In this document: positions 36,020 through 43,245 of the stretch, piece after piece | Layout: each line of letters opens with the position of its first letter | How positions within the stretch are numbered: position 1 is the stretch's first letter | Assembly (NCBI GenBank): GCA_903843225.1 | Contig: CAIMOX010000007.1 | Location: 1-64,000 of the forward strand | Origin: an uncultured Actinomycetes bacterium | GTDB lineage: Bacteria; Actinomycetota; Actinomycetes; Nanopelagicales; Nanopelagicaceae | Direction of reading: 5' to 3' | Length of the DNA stretch: 64,000 nucleotides | Made by a program: the position numbers and the translations under genes | Notes under the pieces: generated by a model | Told to the model about the DNA's origin: nothing | Database searches by the model: none | The model's input: the letters and a program-made list of their open reading frames with translations, nothing else

Positions 36020-36031
36020 TAGAATCCTGAC
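36020..36031 (+). promoter_or_regulatory. Leaderless promoter of aroA
   Basis: TAGAAT at 36020-36025, six bases, ATG at 36032. The region upstream of this hexamer is occupied by the SigR promoter on the other strand, so the two polymerases may exclude each other. Confidence 0.55.
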
Positions 36032-37348
36032 ATGACGCAACTCTGGCCAGCCCCCCACCGCGGGAGTACTCCAGTCAATGCGCGCATCACGATTCCTGGC
36101 TCAAAGTCGGTTACCAACCGAGCGCTCATCTTGGCCGCCTTGGCCAACTCCCCTTCACTACTTCGAAAGCCATTGCACTCACGAGATTCTGCGCTCATGA
36201 TCGCTGGGCTAAAGGCGATTGGCGTCGGAATCGAGAGTGCTGCACATGGCGACCTCACCGTTACTCCCGCTCCTCTGTACGGCCCGGCTCAGGTGGATGT
36301 TGGTAATGCTGGGACTGTCATGCGCTTTCTGCCGCCGGTTGCTGCGATGGCTAATGGGCTCGTTCACTTTGATGGCGATGCCAGATCTCACGAACGACCA
36401 CTAGGTCCGGTAATTGCAGCCCTTGAATCACTTGGTGTCAGTATCGAACATGGCAATCGCTACTCGCTACCCCTCACTATCAATGCGCATGGTCAGCTAC
36501 GCGGTGGTCTTGTGGATGTAGATGCTTCATCATCGAGTCAATTCATCTCCGCTCTCCTACTCGTTGCGCCGGCGACGCAAGAGGGAATTACTATTCGCCA
36601 CACTGGCCAGACGCTGCCATCGATGCCTCATATTGAAATGACTGTTCAGATGCTTCGTGAGATTGGTGTCGAAGTTGAGGTAACTGATGGCACGAACTGG
36701 CGTGTCTATCCGACCGTGATGGCTGGTCGTGAGATCACGATTGAACCGGATCTATCAAATGCCGCACCTTTTATGGGAGCTGCAATGATCTGTGGTGGAT
36801 CAGTAACTATTACCGATTGGCCACGTCACACCACTCAGCCAGGTGATCAGTTGCGATCAATCTTTACCCAGATGGGTGCGAAGGTGAGCTTCTCCGAATC
36901 CGAGCATGGATCTGACCTCACCATTACCGGCACCGGAACTATCCGCGGGATTGATATCGACCTGCACGATGTTGGCGAACTCACGCCATCGATTGCAGCT
37001 CTTTGCGCCTTAGCCCAAACTCCTTCCACACTTCGTGGCATTGGCCATCTACGGCTTCACGAGACTGATCGCTTGGCAGCACTCGCGGCAGAGATCAACG
37101 CATTAGGTGGTGATGTTGATGAAGAAGAGAGCGCGCTCCACATATCACCAGCGCCATTACATGCCGGAACCTTTCATAGTTATGAAGACCACCGCCTAGC
37201 GACCGCTGGTGCGATGCTTGGATTACACGTACCTGGCATTATGGTTGAGAATATTGAAACTACCCAAAAAACCCTTCCTGATTTCCCCGGTGCATGGAGC
37301 GATCTCCTGCAGCAAACTCGAGTCGAGCCTGGGGCAGCGAATCAGTGA
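36032..37348 (+). CDS. aroA: 3-phosphoshikimate 1-carboxyvinyltransferase (EPSP synthase)
   Basis: AroA joins shikimate-3-phosphate and PEP in the shikimate pathway. Motifs seen: PGSKSVTNRALILAALA, NAGTVMRFLPPVAAM, the Arg-containing HERPLGPVI, SSSQFISALLL, and LHETDRLAALAAEI with the catalytic residues. 438 residues, normal. The GTG of rsgA overlaps its stop by four bases. Linkage of sigR, aroA, rsgA and hisN is known from other actinobacteria. Confidence 0.96.
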   Translation: MTQLWPAPHRGSTPVNARITIPGSKSVTNRALILAALANSPSLLRKPLHSRDSALMIAGLKAIGVGIESAAHGDLTVTPAPLYGPAQVDVGNAGTVMRFLPPVAAMANGLVHFDGDARSHERPLGPVIAALESLGVSIEHGNRYSLPLTINAHGQLRGGLVDVDASSSSQFISALLLVAPATQEGITIRHTGQTLPSMPHIEMTVQMLREIGVEVEVTDGTNWRVYPTVMAGREITIEPDLSNAAPFMGAAMICGGSVTITDWPRHTTQPGDQLRSIFTQMGAKVSFSESEHGSDLTITGTGTIRGIDIDLHDVGELTPSIAALCALAQTPSTLRGIGHLRLHETDRLAALAAEINALGGDVDEEESALHISPAPLHAGTFHSYEDHRLATAGAMLGLHVPGIMVENIETTQKTLPDFPGAWSDLLQQTRVEPGAANQ

Positions 37349-38331
37349 CGCCACGCGAATTTGATGAGGATGATGTTCGAATTCGGCCGAAGGAGCGCAC
37401 TCGCCCACGTACGAAAGATCGCCCAGATTACTCCGCCTCACAAATCGCCCGCGTTATTGCAGTAGATAGAGGTCGCACCACCTGTCTCATTGAGGAGAGT
37501 GGCCTCCTTATCACCGCCATGAAATCTCGAGAGCTCGGCCGCAAATCAGTCGTTGTCGGCGATCTCGTTGGCCTTGTGGGAGATCTCACCGGCACGGAAG
37601 GAACTCTCGCTCGAATCGTCCTCGTTACTCCTCGAAAGAATGTCCTCACGCGCACTGTCGATGATATCGCTGAATTTGAACGCATGATCGTCTCGAACGT
37701 CGATCAGATCGGTATCGTGATAGCCGCAGCTGATCCAGAACCACGTCATGGTTTTGTTGATCGAGCACTTGTAGTCGCCTTTGATCAGGCAATTACACCA
37801 CTCATTATTGTGACGAAATGCGATCTCGCCGATCCTCGAGAATTCCTCGAGATGTACTCTGAGCTCGATGTGAAATCGCTCATGATCTCTCGAGGTAGTG
37901 ATCTTGATCCACTGCGCAAAGAGCTCCGACATAAACGAACAGTTCTTCTTGGCCATTCTGGCGTAGGCAAATCCACGTTGGTGAATGCACTGACTCAGAG
38001 TGAGAGTCGAGCTACCGGTGTCGTGAACTCCGCAACGGGGCGCGGTCGACATACTTCCTCAAGCGCGGTCGCTCTCAAAATTGATCTCGATGCGAATGAG
38101 AGTGGCTGGATTATCGATACTCCAGGAGTCCGCTCATTCGGTTTGGCGCATGTTGAGCGGGATCGCGTCATTAGCGCTTTTCCAGAGTTTGCTGCCGCAA
38201 TCGAACACTGCCCGCGAAACTGCTCACACGATGAAGAGAATTGCGCACTCAATCACTGGCCAACGCTCTCAGAGAGTGCACTCCACCGTTTAGCGAACCT
38301 GCGGCGCCTTCTTGCCGAAGGCGCAAAATAA
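37345..38331 (+). CDS. rsgA: Ribosome biogenesis GTPase RsgA
   Basis: RsgA checks late 30S subunit assembly. The GTPase motifs are circularly permuted as expected: TKCD (NKxD position) near residue 153, then GHSGVGKSTLVNAL, then DTPGVRSF, followed by a zinc site (HCPRNCSHDEENC). An OB-fold domain occupies roughly residues 30-95. I use the GTG at 37345, which overlaps the aroA stop; a frame open to 37294 lies inside aroA. Confidence 0.93.
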   Translation: MTPREFDEDDVRIRPKERTRPRTKDRPDYSASQIARVIAVDRGRTTCLIEESGLLITAMKSRELGRKSVVVGDLVGLVGDLTGTEGTLARIVLVTPRKNVLTRTVDDIAEFERMIVSNVDQIGIVIAAADPEPRHGFVDRALVVAFDQAITPLIIVTKCDLADPREFLEMYSELDVKSLMISRGSDLDPLRKELRHKRTVLLGHSGVGKSTLVNALTQSESRATGVVNSATGRGRHTSSSAVALKIDLDANESGWIIDTPGVRSFGLAHVERDRVISAFPEFAAAIEHCPRNCSHDEENCALNHWPTLSESALHRLANLRRLLAEGAK

Positions 38332-38342
38332 GTGGCAGCAGA

Positions 38343-38354
38343 TAGAATCTGACC
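38343..38354 (+). promoter_or_regulatory. Leaderless promoter of hisN
   Basis: TAGAAT at 38343-38348, six bases, ATG at 38355. Confidence 0.55.
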
Positions 38355-39161
38355 ATGAGAAATTATGCTCTCGATTTATCATTGGCACTTCGGTTAGCCG
38401 ATGCCGCTGATGCAATTTCAAGTGCGAAATATCAAAGCGCTGAGTTGATTATCGAAACGAAACCAGATCTCACTCCCGTGACTGATGTTGATAAGGGTAT
38501 CGAGTTCATGATTCGCGATGTCCTCTCGCAAGAACGCCCCCTCGATCTCGTCGTCGGTGAAGAGTTCGGTGGAAAAGAGGAAGCGTTAGCTGCCGGTAGC
38601 GAGAAGTACTACTGGGTAATTGACCCCATCGATGGAACAAAGAACTTCGTTCGCGGGGTTCCGACCTGGGGAACTCTGATTGCACTCGTAAGCCCAGCAC
38701 ACGAAGTAGTTGTAGGTGTTGTCAGCGCGCCTGCTCTCTATCGACGTTGGTATGCCCAGAAGAATGGCGGAGCGTTCGTCAGTGAAAATGGCGGAGCCGC
38801 ACGACAGATCCATGTTTCACAGGTTGCATCACTTGCTGACTGCTCAATCTCATATTCCGATTTGGTCGGGTGGGGTAATCGTCGCCAACACTTTATCGAT
38901 CTCCAAGAGAAGATTTGGCGCACTCGTGGCCTCGGTGACTTCTGGTCACATATGTTGGTCGCAGAAGGTGCCGTTGATATTGCAGTAGAACCAGCACTCG
39001 CACTCTGGGATATGGCAGCGAATGCCATTATCGTTGAAGAGGCCGGTGGAACCTTCGGTGATCTCGATGGTGGGCGCGGTGCGCATGGTCCAAATGCACT
39101 CTCTACCAATGGAAAATTACACCAACCATTCCTTGATGCGATCAACCCAGTAAAGAATTAA
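38355..39161 (+). CDS. hisN: Histidinol-phosphatase, inositol-monophosphatase type
   Basis: The magnesium-dependent IMPase fold is marked by VVGEEFGG (metal Glu), IDPIDGTKNFVRGVPTWGT and the C-terminal LWDMAANAIIVEEAGG. Actinobacterial members next to aroA/rsgA act as the histidinol-phosphate phosphatase of histidine synthesis. The sequence alone cannot exclude activity on inositol phosphate. Length 268 is typical. Confidence 0.85.
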   Translation: MRNYALDLSLALRLADAADAISSAKYQSAELIIETKPDLTPVTDVDKGIEFMIRDVLSQERPLDLVVGEEFGGKEEALAAGSEKYYWVIDPIDGTKNFVRGVPTWGTLIALVSPAHEVVVGVVSAPALYRRWYAQKNGGAFVSENGGAARQIHVSQVASLADCSISYSDLVGWGNRRQHFIDLQEKIWRTRGLGDFWSHMLVAEGAVDIAVEPALALWDMAANAIIVEEAGGTFGDLDGGRGAHGPNALSTNGKLHQPFLDAINPVKN

Positions 39162-39177
39162 GGAACGGTAATCACAT

Positions 39178-39783
39178 ATGGGCTTGTTCTCATTCTTCTC
39201 CAGAAAGAAGAAACGCTCCCAGATCGATGGGCTCAATGGCGAAACATCGCACGGTAGCGCGGCCAAAGTTATTGAAAGACAATGGCACCACAACCTCGAG
39301 CATCTCACTGTCGTAACCCACCCACTCGGCGATACCCGAGGTACTGATCTCGACCACACGCTTATCATGAGTTCACTCGTCGCTATGAGCCAAGAAATTT
39401 CATTACTTGCCCATGAAGAGCAATCACTGCAATCACTCTTTCGTGCACTCTCACTCGCACTTACCGCCAAAGCGGCAGCTGAAGATATTTCACTAGAGAG
39501 CGTTGACGTTTTATCACTCTCTGGTCAAGAGAGCGTGGGATATTCGGCGAGAGCGCTCTTGAATGGAAGACGGTTTACGATCTTGCTTGGCGATCGTGCG
39601 GCAGTTGGGCGGGCGAGCACGCCATTTGCTGCCGAAATTTCTGCCCACCTCGCCTTAGAAATCGCAGATACTCCACGCGAAGATCTGCGACATCCCGCAG
39701 ATGAAAGCTCAGCGCGAACCCTAGTACTCGCTATCGATGGAATTTCCTACGCAGCCGTCACTACCAGCTCGCAGCTGCGTTAG
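39178..39783 (+). CDS. Unknown protein with weak resemblance to a P-type ATPase nucleotide-binding domain
   Basis: The first residues (MGLFSFFSRKKKRSQ) are hydrophobic then basic. The rest, about 170 residues, shows an order of features like the N-domain of metal P-type ATPases: a helix in the place of the SEHPLA motif (IMSSLVAMSQEISLLAHEE), then VLSLSGQESVGYSARALLNGRRFTILLGD in the position of the 'G-x-G-V-x-A-x-v-x-G-x-x-v-x-v-G' element. The phosphorylation loop DKTGT and all membrane segments are absent. It may be a domesticated remnant with a binding role. The stop overlaps the zwf stop on the other strand. Confidence 0.5.
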   Translation: MGLFSFFSRKKKRSQIDGLNGETSHGSAAKVIERQWHHNLEHLTVVTHPLGDTRGTDLDHTLIMSSLVAMSQEISLLAHEEQSLQSLFRALSLALTAKAAAEDISLESVDVLSLSGQESVGYSARALLNGRRFTILLGDRAAVGRASTPFAAEISAHLALEIADTPREDLRHPADESSARTLVLAIDGISYAAVTTSSQLR

Positions 39784-41165
39784 AGATCAATCCACTTTCC
39801 GCCAACAAGGTCAGAAGCGCGCTCTGGTCCCCATGATCCAACAAAGTATGGGAAGAGTGCTGGCTCACCTGAAATAACATTTTCGAGGATGCGCCAGGTT
39901 TCAAGTACTGAATCAATGCGAGTAAAACGCATATGGTCGCCCGACATTGCGGCGCGCAGCAGACGTTCATACGCCTCTTGACGTTCACCAAGGGCTGCCG
40001 AAAATTCGACGTTCAGCTGCACTGGTTGTGTGCTGAGGGAATCTCCCGGAGATTTCGCAAGGAGTGAAATATCAACACCATCATTTTTGCCTAGACGGAA
40101 ACGGAGGAGGTTTGGTGCACCTGCTTGCGTTTCAGCGAAGAGCAATCGAGGTGGTTGCTTAAACTCGATGACCACTTCAAGTGTGGATTCTGCAAGTTCC
40201 TTGCCAGTGCGGAGATAGAACGGAACTCCTGCCCATCGCCAGTTATCAATATGGACCAGCGCTGCTGCGAAGGTTTCGGTATCTGAGTGTGGCTTCACTC
40301 CTGGCTCATCGAGGTAGCCCACATATTGTCCACGTACGACATTCTCTGGTTTGAGCGGTGAGATCGCACGGAAGATCTTTAACTTCTCATCTTCCATATT
40401 GTGCGAGTTGATCTCTGACGGTGGCTCCATTGCAATCAGTGCCAGAACTTGCAATAGGTGGTTCTGCAAGACATCGCGGAGCGCACCAACTCCGTCATAG
40501 AAAGCACCGCGTCCATCAATGCCAAAATCTTCAGCCATGGTGATCTGAACACTTGCGATATAACGATGATTCCAGACTGGTTCCCAGATTGAATTTGCGA
40601 AGCGGAAGATCAAAATATCTTCAACCGCCTCTTTTCCGAGATAGTGATCGATACGAAAGATTCGCTCTTCTGGAAGAACAGCTTCGAGTGAATCTTGGAG
40701 TTGAATCGCAGATGCTAGATCGCGGCCGAATGGCTTCTCAACGACGAGGCGGACTCGATCCATCAGTCCGGCAGCCGCCAAGCCACGTGTCACCTGCTCA
40801 AAAGCAGATGGTGGGATCGCAAGGTAGATAACAATATTTTTCTTGCCCTCAAGGCTAATGGCTAAACGATCATAGAGATCTTGATCTTCATATGTTCCAA
40901 CGACGAGGTGGAGGTGCTTATCAAGAAACTCTAATACTTTATCGTCTGGGGCTTTAACAATATTCTTAATCGAATCAAAGGCATATGTAACGAATTCTTG
41001 ATCGCTCCACTTTGTTGAGGCTACACCGACGATATCTGTTGTGAGAAAGCCACTACGTGCCATGTTGTAGAGCGCGGGAAAGAGTTTCTTCTTCGCAAGA
41101 TCACCGGTCGCTCCAAAGAGCACAAGTACATCTGCATCATCAAGCTTCTTTTTGCGGGGTGCCAT
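39780..41165 (-). CDS. zwf: Glucose-6-phosphate 1-dehydrogenase
   Basis: Zwf makes 6-phosphogluconolactone and NADPH, the entry to the oxidative pentose phosphate pathway. The dinucleotide site VLFGATGDLAKKKLFPALY and the substrate motif RIDHYLGKEAVEDILIFRF are complete. 461 residues. GAGGAA precedes the ATG. The gene is the last of pgl-gnd-zwf. The activator gene opcA, usual next to zwf in actinobacteria, is not here. Confidence 0.95.
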   Translation of the reverse strand: MAPRKKKLDDADVLVLFGATGDLAKKKLFPALYNMARSGFLTTDIVGVASTKWSDQEFVTYAFDSIKNIVKAPDDKVLEFLDKHLHLVVGTYEDQDLYDRLAISLEGKKNIVIYLAIPPSAFEQVTRGLAAAGLMDRVRLVVEKPFGRDLASAIQLQDSLEAVLPEERIFRIDHYLGKEAVEDILIFRFANSIWEPVWNHRYIASVQITMAEDFGIDGRGAFYDGVGALRDVLQNHLLQVLALIAMEPPSEINSHNMEDEKLKIFRAISPLKPENVVRGQYVGYLDEPGVKPHSDTETFAAALVHIDNWRWAGVPFYLRTGKELAESTLEVVIEFKQPPRLLFAETQAGAPNLLRFRLGKNDGVDISLLAKSPGDSLSTQPVQLNVEFSAALGERQEAYERLLRAAMSGDHMRFTRIDSVLETWRILENVISGEPALFPYFVGSWGPERASDLVGGKWIDL

Positions 41166-41173
41166 GAATTCCT

Positions 41174-42223
41174 CTACTTCTTGGTTGCTTGCGTATTTTT
41201 CGCTTCGATATGTCCGCCAAACTTCTTTCGCATTGCAGAGAGCACCTTATTTGCATAAAGGTCATTTCCGCGCGAAGTAAAGCGACCCATGAGTGAGGCG
41301 CTCAACACATTTGCTGGCACACCTGCATCGATAGCGGTAGCTACGGTCCAGCGGCCCTCGCCTGAATCTGAGACCGATCCCTCATAACCATCGAGCTTCG
41401 GATCTTCCTGGTACGCAATCGCCGTAAGGTCTAAGAGCCAGGATGCGACTACTGATCCGCGGCGCCAAACTTCCGTGATCTCGCGCATATCTAAATCGTA
41501 TTGAGTCTGGTTGTGATCGCCAACCGTAGTTGGGTGGTTGATTCCCGACCTCGCTGCTTCAAAGATGTTGAGGCCTTCTGCATACGCTGCCATCGCGCCA
41601 TACTCAATTCCATTATGGACCATCTTGACGAAATGTCCCGCACCGACCGGGCCGCAATGGTAGAAACCACATTCAGAGTTAGATGGTTCGCCGGTACGTC
41701 CTGGTGTGCGCTCGGCAGATTCAAATCCTGGTGCGAGTGCCTTAAAAATCGGAGTGAGGCGGTCAACAACCTTTACATCGCCACCAATCATCAATGAATA
41801 CCCACGCTCTAATCCGTAGACCCCACCAGATGTTCCGACATCGACAAAGTTAATTCCCTTACTTGCAAGAAAAGCCGCGTTAGCAATGTCATCACGATAG
41901 AAAGTATTTCCGCCATCAATAATGGTTGAGCCTGGTGCGAGATGCTCGGCGACGGCATGAATAGTCTGCTGGGTAACTTCGGCGGGGACCATAATCCAGA
42001 CGATCTGTGGATTGCTCTCGTTATTTTGCTTCGCAAGATCTGCGAGCGAAGAGAGACCGGTGTGGCCTTCTGCGGCGAGACTCTTCACCGTATCTGCATT
42101 CACATCAAAGAGACTGATCTGCACTGGGGTTGTTGGATCGATATGAGTGGAGATGCGGCGGACAATATTGGCGCCCATTCGGCCAAGACCAACCATAGTA
42201 AATTGCAGTCCTTGAGTACTCAT
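41174..42223 (-). CDS. gnd: 6-phosphogluconate dehydrogenase, short form
   Basis: The enzyme oxidatively decarboxylates 6-phosphogluconate to ribulose-5-phosphate. Seen are VGLGRMGANIVRRI, IIDGGNTFYRDD, FVDVGTSGGVYGLERG and the catalytic GHFVKMVHNGIEYGAM. At 349 residues it is the short type. The second beta strand ends in an acidic residue (SLFDVNAD), which by the family rule favours NAD over NADP. GGGAG precedes the ATG. Confidence 0.93.
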   Translation of the reverse strand: MSTQGLQFTMVGLGRMGANIVRRISTHIDPTTPVQISLFDVNADTVKSLAAEGHTGLSSLADLAKQNNESNPQIVWIMVPAEVTQQTIHAVAEHLAPGSTIIDGGNTFYRDDIANAAFLASKGINFVDVGTSGGVYGLERGYSLMIGGDVKVVDRLTPIFKALAPGFESAERTPGRTGEPSNSECGFYHCGPVGAGHFVKMVHNGIEYGAMAAYAEGLNIFEAARSGINHPTTVGDHNQTQYDLDMREITEVWRRGSVVASWLLDLTAIAYQEDPKLDGYEGSVSDSGEGRWTVATAIDAGVPANVLSASLMGRFTSRGNDLYANKVLSAMRKKFGGHIEAKNTQATKK

Positions 42224-42271
42224 TCATCTCCCTCTAACTTGTGGCACATCATGTAATGGTAAAAATTTAAT

Positions 42272-43039
42272 CTAGAACTTGAGATCTGTAACGATGCTTA
42301 TTGAGGCGTTAGGTGAACTCTCTCGAAACAGTGAGATTGGGCTCGTCTGACCGCCACCAAGGAGCTCTTCGAGCGCCTCTCGCTTACCCTCGCCTACAAC
42401 GAAGATATAGATAGCAGATGCATTAGCCAATCGAGCTACACCGATCGAAACCCGCTCTGCGGGTGGCTTAGGAGAATTATCTACCGCAACAGCTGATTTC
42501 ATAGAATCGAGCTCGCGGGTGTGGCCTGGAAAGAGTGAGGCGATATGGCCATCCTCGCCCATACTGAGGATGACGGCATCAAAGCGCGAGGTATCCCCTA
42601 CCTTTATGTCGAGCTCGCTGGCGTACTTCTCGGCCGCCTCGGCAAGGGTGCAGGTACTCGGTTCTGCCACTCTCTCAAAGAGGATGTGGCTGGTCGATCT
42701 TTCAAAGCCAGCCATCAGCGTTGAATCTGAGCGCTCTGGGTCATCTAATCCAAGGAAGCGTTCATCACTCAACCAGATTCTCACCTTGGCGCCCTTAAAG
42801 GTCTCATCTTGCGAGGTAGTGCGAAAGAGCGCGACATCAATCCCCTTGGCGATCGCAAGGCCAGTACGGCCTCCAGTGATCACTATCTGAGCTTCGCGGC
42901 CTTCATGCCAGGCATGAACAATTGCGGCGACGGTGCGACCAGCCACGAGTTGAATGAGTTGTTCGGCAGATGGATCAAAGAGTTTCTGAAAACGCGTCGA
43001 CTCTGAGCCGCTCTGAGGTGAAGAGTCGTCGGATGGCAT
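42272..43039 (-). CDS. pgl: 6-phosphogluconolactonase
   Basis: Pgl hydrolyses the lactone made by Zwf. The DevB-type motifs VIVITGGRTG-like (QIVITGGRTGLAIAKGI), IWLSDERFLGLDDPERSD and DAVILSMGEDGHIASLFPGH are present. 255 residues. First gene of the operon; a TACGCT hexamer ends seven bases before the ATG. Confidence 0.92.
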   Translation of the reverse strand: MPSDDSSPQSGSESTRFQKLFDPSAEQLIQLVAGRTVAAIVHAWHEGREAQIVITGGRTGLAIAKGIDVALFRTTSQDETFKGAKVRIWLSDERFLGLDDPERSDSTLMAGFERSTSHILFERVAEPSTCTLAEAAEKYASELDIKVGDTSRFDAVILSMGEDGHIASLFPGHTRELDSMKSAVAVDNSPKPPAERVSIGVARLANASAIYIFVVGEGKREALEELLGGGQTSPISLFRESSPNASISIVTDLKF

Positions 43040-43052
43040 ATGTCTTAGCGTA
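43040..43052 (-). promoter_or_regulatory. Leaderless promoter of pgl-gnd-zwf
   Basis: Minus-strand TACGCT (43047-43052), seven bases, ATG. Confidence 0.45.
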
Positions 43053-43068
43053 TTCGTTTTTCAAGGCG

Positions 43069-43108
43069 AAAAAAAATCCGACTCATGAAAACTTCTCATG
43101 AGTCGGAT
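43069..43108 (-). terminator. Intrinsic terminator after initiator tRNA
   Basis: On the minus strand ATCCGACTCATGA (43096-43108) pairs perfectly with 43076-43088 around a seven-base loop, and a run of eight T (43069-43076) follows. It ends the tRNA-fMet transcript before the pgl promoter. Confidence 0.92.
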
Positions 43109-43119
43109 CTTCGTACAAG

Positions 43120-43193
43120 TAGCGGGGACAGGATTTGAACCTATGACCTCTGGGTTATGAGCCCAGCGAGCTACCGAGCTGCTCCACCCCGCG
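43120..43193 (-). tRNA. Initiator tRNA-fMet (anticodon CAT)
   Basis: The 74-base gene begins CGCGGGG and ends CCCCGCT plus A, leaving the unpaired first position typical of initiator tRNA. The anticodon stem is CTGGG/CCCAG with three G-C pairs next to loop CTCATAA, another initiator mark. T loop TTCAAAT. CCA is not encoded. Confidence 0.97.
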
Positions 43194-43245
43194 TCGGTAA
43201 CTCAATCTTAAAGGAAATCCTCTGAATTACCCAATCCGGTCTGAG

